DNA from: Lindgomyces ingoldianus
Taxonomy: Eukaryota; Ascomycota; Dothideomycetes; Pleosporales; Lindgomycetaceae
Direction of reading: 5' to 3'
Assembly (NCBI RefSeq): GCF_010093535.1
Contig: NW_022985203.1
Location: forward strand, 484,156-538,012
DNA length: 53,857 bases
Part shown: piece after piece, positions 23,430 through 34,709 of the stretch
Position numbering within the stretch: position 1 is the stretch's first letter
How the letters are laid out: the number at the start of each line of letters is the position of its first letter
Made by a program: the position numbers and the translations under genes
Notes under the pieces: model-generated
What the model saw: the letters and a program-made list of their open reading frames with translations, nothing else
What the model was told of the DNA's origin: nothing
The model's database searches: none

Positions 23430-24398
23430 TCAAGAGCTCCACCTCAAGAACCCAAATGCCGCATTCAACACCACCCCCATTACAACCGCAAGCTGTCTTC
23501 TCCTCGGCCAGACGCCCTCTTCCCTAAATCCCCATATCAGCGCTCCGAGAGGCCAGAAGAAGCCCGTTAGATACCCATATAGCATATCATCCAGACCTCC
23601 CTCCTCTACCGTCAACCCAGCACCCCATCCCGTTTCCGTGTCCCCCGTCAGGGCAGGAGAGGGATCCGTAGCTGTCGAGTCCAACCACCTATCTTCCATC
23701 GCCCTCATTTCCGTCGGACTCGGCATGGTGTCCGGGGTATGTGTATACGACAAATTGGTCTGGAACTGCGATCTTAGTGTCGCTACCTCCGGCGCGGTAA
23801 ACCCAGACGCTAGCAACCTGTCAAAGCCCTGCGGCGCGGGAGTCGTCGTCGAACTTCCTCTCCTCCGTCCCGCATTGGCTCCGCTTGTGCTGGAGCGTCG
23901 CAGCGTACTAGAGGGGTGCGACGTCTGGTATTGCTTTTGGAGAGCGATCTCGGCGTTTTGGGCTCCGGCGGCTTCTGCGACGAGATCGGCGGGAGATAGA
24001 GCGTCTCCTAGCGAACAGTGTATATAGTACCTCTGTGCCCCGTGGTGTTGTGTATCTGCTCCTTCGCCTTCTGCAGGTGACTCCCGAACAGGTTGTTTCC
24101 CCTTGCTCTTGCTGCCAGGTCCATGCTCGTTGTACGCTCCATCTCGGGGCGGCAGAGGTGGTGGAATCCTTAATGAGGTAGACAAGGGCGCTGCATCCGT
24201 GAGGACCTTGCCAGCATAGATGAGGCGAAGACGCGATGAGGCATGGGCATGAGGCAGGTTTGGTCGGATGAGTTGTTTAAGGGAAAGTGTTGTAGTAGTT
24301 CTCGGCGCCGTTATTGATAGCGGAAGGTCGGGAATAGACGTCGCGAAGCGAATAATCAGGTATACGAGCTGATCGGGGAGCGTCGCTGCTATGGACAT
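23430..24398 (-). CDS. dsc3: DSC E3 ubiquitin ligase complex subunit 3 (Dsc3, DUF2407)
   Basis: A single 322-codon open frame. The N-terminus (residues about 8-75) resembles a ubiquitin-like fold with the SLKQLI...SRLRLIYAGKVL segment typical of DUF2407. A low-complexity Pro/Ser/Gly linker follows, then YYIHCSLGD near residue 125, the start of the C-terminal conserved part. The last 55 residues hold two hydrophobic segments (YGYLTGFFWPLGALIWGF and LAVVMGVVLNAAFGFL) around a charged loop, fitting membrane anchoring. In fission yeast and Aspergillus the Dsc complex sits in Golgi/endosome membranes and is needed for SREBP cleavage and sterol/hypoxia response. Length is normal for the family, and no intron is needed. 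A Ser/Thr-rich stretch contains LRRSST-type phosphorylation-like sites. The identification is by pattern memory, not a search. Confidence 0.85.
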   Translation of the reverse strand: MSIAATLPDQLVYLIIRFATSIPDLPLSITAPRTTTTLSLKQLIRPNLPHAHASSRLRLIYAGKVLTDAAPLSTSLRIPPPLPPRDGAYNEHGPGSKSKGKQPVRESPAEGEGADTQHHGAQRYYIHCSLGDALSPADLVAEAAGAQNAEIALQKQYQTSHPSSTLRRSSTSGANAGRRRGSSTTTPAPQGFDRLLASGFTAPEVATLRSQFQTNLSYTHTPDTMPSPTEMRAMEDRWLDSTATDPSPALTGDTETGWGAGLTVEEGGLDDMLYGYLTGFFWPLGALIWGFREEGVWPRRRQLAVVMGVVLNAAFGFLRWSS

Positions 24399-25297
24399 GG
24401 TGGAGCAATTGAGAGGTGCAACGCGTTGGAGGGTGGATTGCAGCCTGACGGATAAGCTGCTTAGTGTGTGGGTGAACTGAAGTCACAGAAATTAATATTC
24501 ATGCAGCCAGCCATTGCAGCTGTAGCATTGTGAGGGTTCTCACCTCTTGTTGGTGTCGACAAGCATACGGATTACAGCCCCGGAGATCTTCAGACCATGA
24601 TGGATCTGAATGCTTGGCATCTAAACGTCATCTATCCCCACTCAGCACTCATACATAAACCCGATCTCTCAGACATCCATCATATTACGGACTCCGCACT
24701 CATAGAAATGTATTGTCAGTTCTCCGCTCTGGATTTGCCTGAAAGTGACCATCATTCACATTGTTCTGTTCGGGTAGAAGCCAAGCACCAATCGCGAGCA
24801 AGTTGACGAGGTCAGTGCTTTGAAAGCATTCAATTGCTCTATCTAACATGTCTCCAGGCATGCAAGCGCATGCTGGCACTTCAAGAGAAGTGCACTCACC
24901 TAACCACCAAGAAATCCAATGTGGAATCTTCCGTGGGGTGGAAGAAACAATAGTCCTAAGGGACACTGGGTAGTCAACCCCCCATCTCGTTGAGGCTGAG
25001 ATACAGTGGAGCAGGGCGTGTACACGCACGGATTCGTTGTTGAGTTCGAGGACGAGGAGGATCCAGCGTACTATCTAAACAAGAGTTCGGAGAATCTCGC
25101 TTTCGTTAACTTCGTATCGAAGATCATGCAAACCGTCACGGTCTTGGATTTCGAACCTGGGAAATTCTGATATTGCGGAGAGGAGCAGATGCAGATAATA
25201 ATGGAATGGACTCCCTAGCCTCAAATGCTGAGGTAGCGCCGGGTATGCTATGCTAAAGTAGAATGGAATATTTACGGTAGAATAGGAGTAGAAGGAG
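24399..25297. other. Intergenic region between Dsc3 and ISA1
   Basis: No convincing gene. The minus-strand frame at 24700-25029 (109 codons) lacks recognisable motifs. The region holds the Dsc3 promoter and the ISA1 3' end. Confidence 0.5.
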
Positions 25298-26089
25298 CTA
25301 AGAGACACTGAAGGACTCTCCACAACCACATTGCTCAGCTAGTGAAATGTTAGCATGGTCGCGAAAACAGTGGAGGTTTGACTCACTAATATTCGGGTTC
25401 TTGAAAACAAACCTTTGGTTCAGCTTGTCTTCTAGCCAGTCCATCTCGCTGCCAATGATGTTCAAAAGCGCCTTATTGTCTATTAACACCTTGACACCGT
25501 CCTGCTCTACCTGTTCGTCTAGCTTCGACGGCTTGTCCACATACTCCAAGTGATACGCCAACCCTGAACACCCCTTCGCTTTTGTCCCTATTCGAATGAG
25601 CTTTGGCTCTGGTTGATCGAGCAGATCTCTCAGGTGCGACACCGCGGAAGGAGAAAGCTTGATGGTCGCTTTCCGAGGCCCGAAGTTATATCGTCGCGGC
25701 CGCAGCGGTTTGGGCGACGGTGTCGGTTGGCTTCTTTGAGCTTCACCCTCAGACACACTTATACTAGGGCGATCCTGTTGCGTTGAAGCCTCGCGCTGCT
25801 CAGGCATCAACCGTGGCGCTATCGAACTGGTGACCTCGGGTGCCCCACTCACTCTTGAGACATCGGGAACCGCCCAATTGCGAGGGAGTGGTTCAGGGTT
25901 CAGGGTTGAGGGGTGATGAGCGCTGACAGTCTGCAATTGCCGTTTGGAGGAATGGTCAAGGGACTTGTACGAGGAGAATGTTCGGAGGCATTGTAGACAT
26001 CGGTGTGAGGCGGAGGACGATGCGGTGAATTTGAGGAATACCGAGGTAGTAGAAGAGAAGAGCGGCCCCGCAGCGCGAGGGAGAGCCAT
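25298..26089 (-). CDS. ISA1: Mitochondrial iron-sulfur cluster assembly protein ISA1 (HesB/IscA family)
   Basis: The minus-strand frame has 263 codons, but the last part contains a 48-nt intron (25339-25386, GTGAGT..ACTAG). Removing it joins NPNI to a T-EQCGCGESF tail, the standard family ending, and leaves 247 aa. The A-type scaffold domain covers the C-terminal 115 residues. It has IKLSPSAVSHLRDLL, the first conserved Cys in GTKAKGCSGLAYHLEY, and the CGC pair near the end, the three Fe-S/iron ligands. The N-terminal 130 residues are Ser/Arg-rich with a mitochondrial-presequence-like start and a Pro-rich linker. ISA1 with ISA2 and IBA57 matures [4Fe-4S] proteins such as aconitase and lipoate synthase in the matrix. 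The start at 26089 has a good context (CGACC before ATG G). The intron length is a multiple of three with no stop, so unspliced mRNA would still code. Confidence 0.9.
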   Translation of the reverse strand: MALPRAAGPLFSSTTSVFLKFTASSSASHRCLQCLRTFSSYKSLDHSSKRQLQTVSAHHPSTLNPEPLPRNWAVPDVSRVSGAPEVTSSIAPRLMPEQREASTQQDRPSISVSEGEAQRSQPTPSPKPLRPRRYNFGPRKATIKLSPSAVSHLRDLLDQPEPKLIRIGTKAKGCSGLAYHLEYVDKPSKLDEQVEQDGVKVLIDNKALLNIIGSEMDWLEDKLNQRFVFKNPNISESNLHCFRDHANISLAEQCGCGESFSVS

Positions 26090-26624
26090 GGTCGAGGAGG
26101 CTCCAATACCTTGAAGTTCAGTGTTCGGAACAACAGGGAGGCAACCGACGATGTGTATTGTGGAGAAAAATGCGAGTCTTTGATTTCACAGAAGCTCTAT
26201 GTCATCTGTGGCAAATCTTAGCACGTGCTGCGATTACTAACCTGTTGTGCTGATTGGCCAAGAAAATCCCCCCCTCATGGGATTGCCAAGGCCGACCCTG
26301 CAAGCATCTCGGAAAACGACGGAACGCGGTGAAGTCCGATCGCCCTTTCACCCCACAACCACTTCCTTACAGCACGCAAAATACGAAGCTTAGGTGCAGG
26401 TGTAGATTGTAGTTCCGCCTTAGAGAGATCAAGTTCCCACCTTCATACGCATGTGAAAGATGAGTGCAACTGGTTTTTTGTGTGTGGTTTTGGGGTGGCT
26501 AGCAAGTATCTACACTGCACTTGATTGTCCCCTCCTTACGGTCTCTTGTCCTAGGCTACGTCATAAAGCATCTCCCGGTGTCGTTTCATAGTTGCATGGG
26601 CGAGGGGCCATAAAATTTTCTCTT
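26090..26624. other. Intergenic region between ISA1 and the agmatinase gene
   Basis: It holds the ISA1 promoter (minus strand) and the 3' end of the agmatinase gene. No further gene was seen. Confidence 0.5.
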
Positions 26625-28388
26625 CTACGCCTTAAGCTCTGGAACTTCCTCCTTTCTTGTTCCACTAAGCGGGCCTTTCTTAACCATGAGCGTCATAACC
26701 TCATAAAGCACGTCCTATATACGTTATTTCATGTACCTTTGGTAGTGTGCCGGTCCAACTTACCGCAGCGGCCATCGTCGTCAATTCGGCATTTGTATCG
26801 TAAGCAGGTGCAACCTCTACGATGTCGGTGGCGATGAGGTTGACCCCCTCAAGACCGCGAATGATTGTTCGCAACTCTCGAGTCGACCAGCCACCGGTTT
26901 CTGGAGTGCCCGTTGCAGGGGCAACTGTTCATTCAAGAATGAGTCTTGCGCTTTAGAAGCGTTCGAGAACAAACTTACAGGCCGGGTCAAGAGTATCAAT
27001 GTCGATGCTCAGATACACTGGCTTCTCTGTACCAACACGATCCCTGATCTTCTTAATGATGCCGTCAGTGCCGATCTTGTCAATCTCCCTAGCTTCGACA
27101 ATTTCAAACCCACAGTAGCCGTCATTCTCATAATCGGACGGGCCCGAGAGCGTTGTGCGAATTCCAGCATGGATGTTAGAGTCGTTGGCAAGGAGACCTT
27201 CTTGCGCGGCGTGGAAGAAGTAGGTTCCGTGGTTGATGCTAGCCTGTTGGCTCGGAGAGCCACCAAAAACTTTTGGCTTCCAAGTATCGCTAACGGCACG
27301 GTTAGATCAATCCATACATTCTTAGGTGCTGCAATGGCAGCAAGGACAACTTACAGATGGCTATCAAAGTGGATCACGCTCACAGGACCGTATTCCCTTG
27401 CCAACTTGTGAGACTTCGTTTCCCGATAATAGAGTACAGGAAACCCACCGGTTAATAGAGCGCAATAATGGAAGTGTGATGGTGTGGTCACTGCGACATA
27501 CTTAGGCCGGTCTTGGAATTCACCTGGGAAACTCACCCTCCCAACGTGATCAATCGTGGCAATGTTCTTCCTTTCTTCGAAGGGCCGGGTATTGAAGCGT
27601 CCGTGTACGGCGCACGTGACAGTAACAAATTATGGCCTTCTTCAATCTGCTGGAGAGCATAAGCATTGTCATAGCTACAGATTCGAGTCAGTCAGCTGCT
27701 TCCCTAGACTAGTCTAAAGCAGGTCCATGTTATCTTTCCATTTTGTTTGCAGGCTGTAGAAAAACTCAAGAAACAGAGAATACGGTGCTTACGAGGTTAC
27801 TGGAATGTCACCGCAATCAAGGACCTTAGCCCAAGAATTAAAAGGATTCGCGCCCAAAGGAACGTTGTAGCCGCCACTGAAGCCAACCCTTCGTGAGCCT
27901 GCAAGCCCACAAGGAACAAACGGTAAGCATTCGACTGCTAGAGGAGACATACTATAAATTAAGGCGGCGAGAACCTTGCCTGATTCCGCTTGGCCCAAAC
28001 CGGGCTCCTGGGCGGTATGAAGTTCCCGTGTCAAACGGAGCGCCTACCAGATTTTCAGCGCCTTCATAAACATAATTTAGCTACGGGCAGAGGTACCAAT
28101 GAATGCGATATCGTATCTCACATGGTGACTTGAGAGGCAAGGGTGATATTGGATGCGACCGAAGGTAGAGATGCCCGAGAAGACAGAATCTGCCTGTGTG
28201 ATAGGTCAATTGCGGATTCGCAAGCTGTGCTCCGCTGTCAATCCACATACTTGAGTGCCACCATCTCCAGGCAATGTATTATACCACAATCCCTGATGCG
28301 GACCGGCAAGTGGCTCTTGATCACTATCGTGGTCGCTGTGAGCGGCCACGATGGCCGAAAAACACATAACAACATTAGAAACCTTCAT
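26625..28388 (-). CDS. Agmatinase-family ureohydrolase with signal peptide, 10 exons
   Basis: Ten exons give an uninterrupted 397-aa product: 28388-28251, 28193-28097, 28043-27975, 27898-27793, 27674-27537, 27490-27449, 27396-27355, 27289-26979, 26924-26764, 26714-26625. All introns are GT-AG (46-118 nt) and every junction lies within conserved family sequence. The N-terminus [16 protein letters not shown] is a likely signal peptide. The manganese-binding motifs are intact: GGDHTITLP, then [11 protein letters not shown], then [19 protein letters not shown]. The C-terminus carries [16 protein letters not shown]. The arginase/agmatinase superfamily hydrolyses guanidino compounds; agmatinase gives putrescine and urea. 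Secreted or vacuolar fungal members are common, but their substrate is often unproven. An upstream in-frame ATG at 28484 would add a 32-residue extension. I prefer 28388 because the signal peptide then starts the protein. Confidence 0.9.
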
Positions 28389-28590
28389 GTTTAGAAAGAT
28401 GGGGTCTGCCTGTTGAATAGGGTGAGAAATAACGAGAAGGTACAGAAAGCAGAGAGTGTGGAAAACAGCAGTAAATGACAACAAAATCAGGACCCCTGTA
28501 TCTCCTTACTTCTTGACCTGTACCTGTTAGGTAAACAGCTTAAAGCTACCCTAGTCCATCGATCTCCTCTGCAAGATGACTCTCTTGCCG

Positions 28591-29110
28591 TCAATTGGCT
28601 AGATGAGGAGCTCTAACTTTCATCTTCGGTGGAAGGATGTTGTGGTTAGCCTTCCAGGCCGACCAAGACGGATGAATTGGCCAATGACGACACGTGTGAA
28701 GGATTTCGTAACCGCAAAACTCAGCATCTATATCCCAAGCTTGAGGCGCCTTATCTGTGCCGTGGCGGAAAAGAGACAAAATTAGGGTAAGGGATGAAAA
28801 CCTTGGAGCTTATGCATGCCGCTGCTTCCGCTGCAGCTCTTACGTATCGCCAACGCAGAGGGACCCGTCGTAAAGTGGTTTGTCATATCCTCAAGCGTCA
28901 ATTTGCTATCTCTCGGGAGTTGAACTCGGAGAGCTTCGCATAGAAACCACCAGAATGGCAGTTGATGGGCCGATTCCGTGGTCCGGATCAACGACTAGAA
29001 CCTTGTGAGACGGATCCTTGTGGTATCGTTGATAAGGCTCACAATGGCGGGCAGCTGAGTCTGCCAACGTGCATATTTAGTGATGCATGAGGTTGACATG
29101 TCATCCGACT
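28591..29110 (-). pseudogene. Possible C-terminal remnant of a TAP-like alpha/beta-hydrolase
   Basis: Two minus-strand frames in different phases (28991-28782 and 28779-28591) read like one decayed coding region. The first contains LPFWWFLCEALRVQLPRDSK, the second CRHWPIHPSW near its middle. The Cys-x-x-Trp-Pro pattern followed by a Lys-rich stretch resembles the C-terminal domain of tripeptidyl-aminopeptidase-like serine hydrolases. The catalytic core with the nucleophile elbow is missing and the frames do not join without a shift or intron. The similarity is weak and from memory. It lies between the agmatinase promoter and the MATE gene. Confidence 0.25.
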
Positions 29111-29338
29111 ACGGAATTGGAGGCGTCGTCGGCGTGGGGAAGTTGCAGATTCTGTTTTTCGAGGTTGCTGAAGGACATGACGTTTGGCGAGCAGAGTTGA
29201 AGGCAGGCGGCTCGCTTAACTCCAAGCATTTTTAAATAGTTACACACATAGATAATATCTGTTAGCTCTACATGTCTATAATATTGCCTTCATGAAGTCG
29301 TAGATCATGGTCTCGTCTTGCCCGCCTTTCTTTACTCA

Positions 29339-30960
29339 TCATTGGTGCTCGTTCGACCCGGCTTCCCCAGACTCGCCCCTCTCAGCCCTGTCTTCAGGGT
29401 CCATCCTATCGAAAGCCTTCTTTACTTGATAGTCCCAGTTGCTCCATGCGACGATAGCCCATTCGGCGAACCCCACCACATACAGAGCAATGCATTGCCC
29501 TACCCAAAGACCAGCTAGACCCCAGCCATGAAACGCAAGCCAGATACCAAGAGGTAGTGCCCCGCAATAGTAACTAACAAGATTCACGGTGGCGCCCACA
29601 TGCTGTCTGCCCATCCCTCTGAGTGCGCCGCCGCAGCTGCCGTTGAGCCCGTCGGCAATCTGGAATAACGCAACATATGGCATGACTTCTGCAGTTAGTC
29701 TGATAACCCGAACGTCGTCGTTGAATATTTTCGCATAGACATCCTTAACGCCCATGAGAACGGCGAGAACAGCCGCTCCAAGCACCATGCTGAGAACAGC
29801 TGCCGTGTTTGCTGCTCTTGCCGCACCCTTCGCGTTGCGTGCCCCGAGGAGGTTGCCAACACGTGCACTAGTAGCGACACCAACACCAAAAGGAATGGTG
29901 TTCATGACCTGATCTGTGGTCATGATAACACTCTGTGCCGCGAGTGGTATTGTCCCGAGTTTCCCCGCTGCGAGGGCTACAATTTCGAATGCCCACCACT
30001 CTGTACCCACATGGATAACTCCAAGAAATGCGAGGCGTGCAAATGTCCACATATTTTGTAGACACTTGCGGCTCCAACCCCCCCAGCACTCCCACCCATC
30101 AATGAAGCGGGCATATGCAAGGAGAAGAAAGAAGGATATCCAATATGCAATACCCGTTGCGATTGGCGCACCAAGGAGCCCAATTTCGAAGGTATAGACG
30201 AAGAGATAGTTCAGGCCAGCGCTTAATGGGGAGCTTATCAAGAGGACGTATGTCCCAGGCCTCATAATCTCTATGTTTCTATTAGTTCTGTTAAATAACA
30301 AACGCATCTAACGAAATGCGTACCTTGGGCTTGAAGGTACTTCTTTAACGCCTCAAAGTAGATATAGCCAATACCACCAGGGACGAGGACAGTCAAGAAT
30401 TTTGCTGAATCCCGCGCGATATAGTCCTCTTGACCAAGGGCTTTGAAAACGGGCTCCGCACAAACCCACAAGATAGAGACGGGTAAGTAGAATAGAGTGA
30501 GGACGACAAAAGACCGCTGGAGAATGATGCCCAGGTCGTGGCGGTTTCTGCTTCCAGTGAAGCTTGCAGATGCAAGAGTGTCAATTGCCGTTGTTCCTCC
30601 GAGAGCAACAAGCCATCCCGTTGCCATGGCGAACATATAGGAGAACGCGGCAGTAGCAAGAGCTTCCGGCGAGAGTCGTCCAACGATCAGAACAGACACG
30701 GTCTGGAGCGAATTTTGAAGTGTGTAGGCAAGAATAACCGGTATCGACCCTCTTAGGAGAACCCAAAACTCCTGGAGGATAAGCTGGAACTTCGTCTCGT
30801 CTCCATTTTCGAGCTCGTAAGACTCGCCAGTACCCCACTCATCCTCGGTCCGCGGTAGCAAGGGGGATCGCTCACTTGGTGGAGAATCGGAGTCAAACAG
30901 CTTAGATTTCCTAAGGAAGTTTGGTAACCAGGATCGCGAGCTAGCTGGCCGGCTCTCCAT
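29339..30960 (-). CDS. MATE family efflux transporter, 2 exons
   Basis: Exon 1 is 30960-30324 and exon 2 is 30270-29339, separated by a 53-nt intron (donor GTACGC, acceptor CATAG). This joins YLQAQ-E-IMRPG and gives 522 aa. An alternative in-frame start at 31038 adds a Leu/Ile-rich 26-residue extension; I prefer MESRPASS at 30960, which fits the charged cytosolic N-termini of fungal MATE proteins. The family signatures are visible: ILAYTLQNSLQTVSVLIVGR at the first helix, ALGGTTAIDTLASASFTGS in helix 2, and YLQAQ. The second half has AAQSVIMTTDQVMNTIPFGV and ATSARVGNLLGA. About 12 membrane helices are expected. MATE transporters exchange H+ or Na+ for organic cations and drugs at the plasma or vacuolar membrane. 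The substrate is unknown. Confidence 0.92.
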
Positions 30961-33900
30961 TTTGTCGATGATAAGAATTAACGAGCGAAGAATGCAGCAG
31001 GATAAAAAGAACTGTAGCCTTGCCTGTCGAGTTAACACAAAGGTTTATATTTGAGTAGCGTGGCGGTGGGTTACCCAAAGAAGGAGTCCATTATATGAGA
31101 AACGAAATCACATTAGACATGTAAAGAGAACTCGAGTCTTCTGACAGCTAAGAATATGGATGATGATAGACCGGGTGATGACAATAGAGATGATAGTACG
31201 AAAACGAAAGGGTCGAGCCGAATTAATCACGGACAATGCAATCCCTCCTGAGGGGCAAGGCATCCAAGTGGCCAACCCTGAGAACGGACATGCAGGGAGT
31301 TCCGATTTGGAATGACAACTCACGATCTCAGTATTTCCCGAGTGGATCGGAATGCTGTGGTAGCCTTATCAACCTGCATTCTGTCCCGATTGACTAAAGC
31401 CCTTCGGTAAGTTTTACGTACGGAGGCCAAATTTTAGGTACCTTGACTCCAATCATACGAATGCAAAATGGCGGCATCTCGCATCCTGGATGTAAGGTGG
31501 GTAGGGGCTCAAGGTTTTACAGCCAGCGCAGAAAGCACGCGGCGGGAGTGTCAGTGTTCCCTTCTTCCAGAGGAAATCATCCGGCGAGAACATTAGGCTT
31601 GGAGCGCACTAGCGGGCCATGTTTCGTTGGGATCCGATGAAGTTGACGTATGATACTCAGTGAGTTTGATTTGAGCTCAAACTTTACGCGAGTGCGCCGT
31701 CCAGGGCTAAGCTCAATGCACGAAATTTCGCGTCTTGACCAGGTCCAGCAAAGATACTATTCAACCAGAGCTGGGACAGAGCAAGCCTGCAGTCTGATCA
31801 AGCTTGATTTAGACTAGATATAGAAATCGTAGGCTGCTTTTGGCCGTTCACCGCACTTTAGAAGGGTATGGCTAGCCCAAATAGGTTTGTGTCTCAAACA
31901 GTGCTAATCAATGTCAATTAAATGGGGTGACGAGATTATCGATAAGACGCTGTACGCGAAAAAAAAAAGAGCTGATCATGTGCGTTTAGACTTGTAACGT
32001 TACCTTGGGAGCTCTGCAGAATCCACGTGATTCCGGGCATTAGACACAGCCAAGCATTGCGAGACTGTGCCCTTAAACCAACTACTTCTCGTCTTCGCAG
32101 AACGTCATTGCGAGATGGATGCTCCCAGGATATTGCCGACACTACTTTTAATTAGCTAACCTTATTTCTGCAGAACTGGTCATTCCTATCCACAAGATGG
32201 GAACACCAGCGCTAAACGCTCGCAAAGCTTTGGCGAGGTGCCTTATCACAGTACACGCGAGTTCTATCTCATTGAATGCTAACTATGTTACTCCACCCTA
32301 GGAAAGTTTTATAGTATTCAGTCTTCTCGGAAGATTTACCTCTATCATCTCCCTACAACAAACTTTACCTGAACATGACAGCATCCCTAGACAAGTGAAT
32401 GTAATCCATCAATGGGGTTAAACATCTATGTTAATTATGCTAGAAGCTGGAGGGGGAGCCTATAGCTGAACATACAACTCAGCCCTCATATGGGCTCGTC
32501 GGCGCATACCGGGTACATATCCGTTCACATTTCAACACGATCGCTCGTCGTGGTGACAACACCGGGCACCGTGGTGGGCGCGATTCATTCCCCGAGCTCT
32601 AGAACAAGAGTAGAATTAAGGCTCGAGAACGGCCAGCGCGTCACAATTCGGCTAGGGGAATTGGCTGTATGCAACGTTACACTATCAACTGCCCCCCGAA
32701 GGTCGCTGTTTTCGGCTGAAAACACCGCGTTCGCATGGCTCGAAATGGTTAGGTTAAAACCTCAAGCTGCATGTACTAAGAGTACCAAAATAGCTTTCTT
32801 CACTGAATCACCCAGCCCATTAATGTGATTTCTGCGCCGGGGACATCTTCGCGCAAGGCAACCGCCTCACGGCCTACGATTTCCTTTCTCTTGCTGAGCG
32901 CGTACTACTGACCATCATACAGTATGTCGTTTCATTTCCTTTCCTTCATTTCCACAAACGTGTGGTCGCTCAGGACTTCAAGCTCTGGGCCTGTGGCGAC
33001 GAGTGAAGATGGCGTGTGTTGAAAGGGAAGAACTAGGGAGGGATAGCGACATCGGGTTGTGAGAGTAGTTATATCTAAAATGAATTTACGTCTACTTTGC
33101 AGGGTGGTGCAACAAGACATGGTGCGAAGTTCATTCCCATATGTTCATGGATAGTGAATGACATTTACTCATACCACCCTATGCCAATATGTTAAGGAGT
33201 GGTCTAGGATTACAACTTGCCATCCTCGTAAGTGGGGGTATCTCCCTGTGTTTTATGGACAAATTGAATAGATCAAATGCTCCCTGCTAACTTTGCGATG
33301 TTTCGTGGTTAGGGAATACGACGTGATAGCGACATGTCGTGGTTGTTCCTATTTAAGACTAGTAGCCTCAGTGTTATTCTCCGAATCCTAACATCCTCAG
33401 CCCCCAACGTTCCTTCACAATTGAATTATCTGACTCTTCTACTGCAAAATAGCTTGTGCGTGGGAGCATGTACCTTGAACGCTGAGTCCGATCCTCCGCA
33501 ATTTAACCTTCCACAACCACGTCCGGTCTCAGTGTGACATGTTCCCGTTGATGTTGCAGAATTCGGAGCAAGTCTTAAGGCGTACTATAATCTGCGCCAA
33601 CGTATCCTAACCATTCGGTTTTGTCACAGATCACTATTCTCGCTCTCTTAGGAAATACTCGATCAGATCGTTGTTGATGCGCTGCAATCAGTAACGAGCC
33701 ATGTTTGAGGCCTATAGAAGAAAACCCTTGAATGCATGCAACGCAGATACACAATCAAATATCACTGTAGCTAGCCTGGATTCAATATAGATAAAATATT
33801 TCACCAGGCGAACAGAGGGGACAAGGAGCTAAAGGCAGACGATTACAAGTAGAGCAGAAAGTAAAACAATTGAGGACCATGAAAAAGACAATCGCTTCAT

Positions 33901-34295
33901 CTTACGTGACCTAGTTTGGCGCCATTAGGATCTCGGGTCAGAATGGCTGCGTTAATCCTTCTCTTACGCAAAATTTACTAACGGAAGGAAGGATGGAGAT
34001 ATGGAGCTAGGTAAGGATGACGGGGGAATCAGAATAATCAGACAAAATGCTCACTTCCTGAGGTTCAAGAACGCAAAGTATTCCATGTTCGACTAGCGTA
34101 TACCTAATAATGTACCCCTTCTTAGACAATGCATGCCATTTAGGCTTAACCGTGATGATCTTCCACGAGGCATTCAGCGAGGAACCGATACCCTTGTTCC
34201 TGGAGAGCCATGAAGGTATAGCGTGGTATACCGATTGCTTTCTGGTCTTGCCCTAGGGGCCAAAGTTTAGAAATATTGGTGGCACAACACTTTCC
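30961..34295. other. 3.3-kb intergenic region without recognisable genes
   Basis: Balanced composition with no RIP signature. Several frames of 60-112 codons (for example 32490-32828 plus) show no domain, no plausible intron continuation and no conserved motif. A T/A-rich stretch with a poly-A run lies near 31961. No repeats or transposon ends were seen. The first few hundred bases are the MATE promoter. Confidence 0.5.
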
Positions 34296-34709
34296 ATGGA
34301 CTCTGCTAAAATATTCGCCGAAAGCGATGGCTGTCGCGCCTTTCGACGTGGGATTCACGTTCCCTCACCGAATATCTCAGATACCGAACAGCGCCGCTTC
34401 GAGAGAGTAATCAGAATTCTAAGCCTGAAGCCCAAATTTCCAGTTTCTGACTTCGAGTGTTTCATCAGGACCAGTATGAAAGACTCTGTTCTGAAGAACA
34501 TACGTACAAGAGGAATTACAAGCTCCGCGGAACTAGGAAAATTTGAGAAGGCCGAGATACTAGCGTGTTTCCTAGCAAAGAAGAAGAATGGCCAGTACAA
34601 CTATTTTGCTTCAATGTGGCAGCAAGTCACAACTAACTTCATTCTTATTAGAATTTGGAAGCAAAACTTAGCCTCAATTGATGAATATTTCCAAAGATCA
34701 AGGAAATGA
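34296..34709 (+). CDS. Orphan open reading frame, 137 codons
   Basis: A plus-strand frame of 137 codons with a balanced amino-acid mix, many Lys/Arg/Phe, and no signal peptide or membrane helix. No domain is recognised. The middle is basic (AKKKNGQYNYF). It has no close upstream promoter element that I can point to. It may be a lineage-specific small gene, a remnant exon of a larger gene, or chance. The adjacent NagA gene is convergent to it. Confidence 0.25.
   Translation: MDSAKIFAESDGCRAFRRGIHVPSPNISDTEQRRFERVIRILSLKPKFPVSDFECFIRTSMKDSVLKNIRTRGITSSAELGKFEKAEILACFLAKKKNGQYNYFASMWQQVTTNFILIRIWKQNLASIDEYFQRSRK

Noticed and set aside
23638..24027. Plus-strand open frame of 129 codons
   Set aside because: It is antisense to the Dsc3 coding region and has no recognisable features.
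27009..27299. Minus-strand frame of 96 codons inside the agmatinase gene
   Set aside because: It is an out-of-frame shadow of the large agmatinase exon 26979-27289.
30271..31038. Two separate MATE half-transporters
   Set aside because: A 53-nt intron at 30271-30323 joins the two frames into one full-length transporter.
32490..32828. Plus-strand frame of 112 codons
   Set aside because: No domain, no splice continuation and no conserved-looking pattern in an otherwise empty region.
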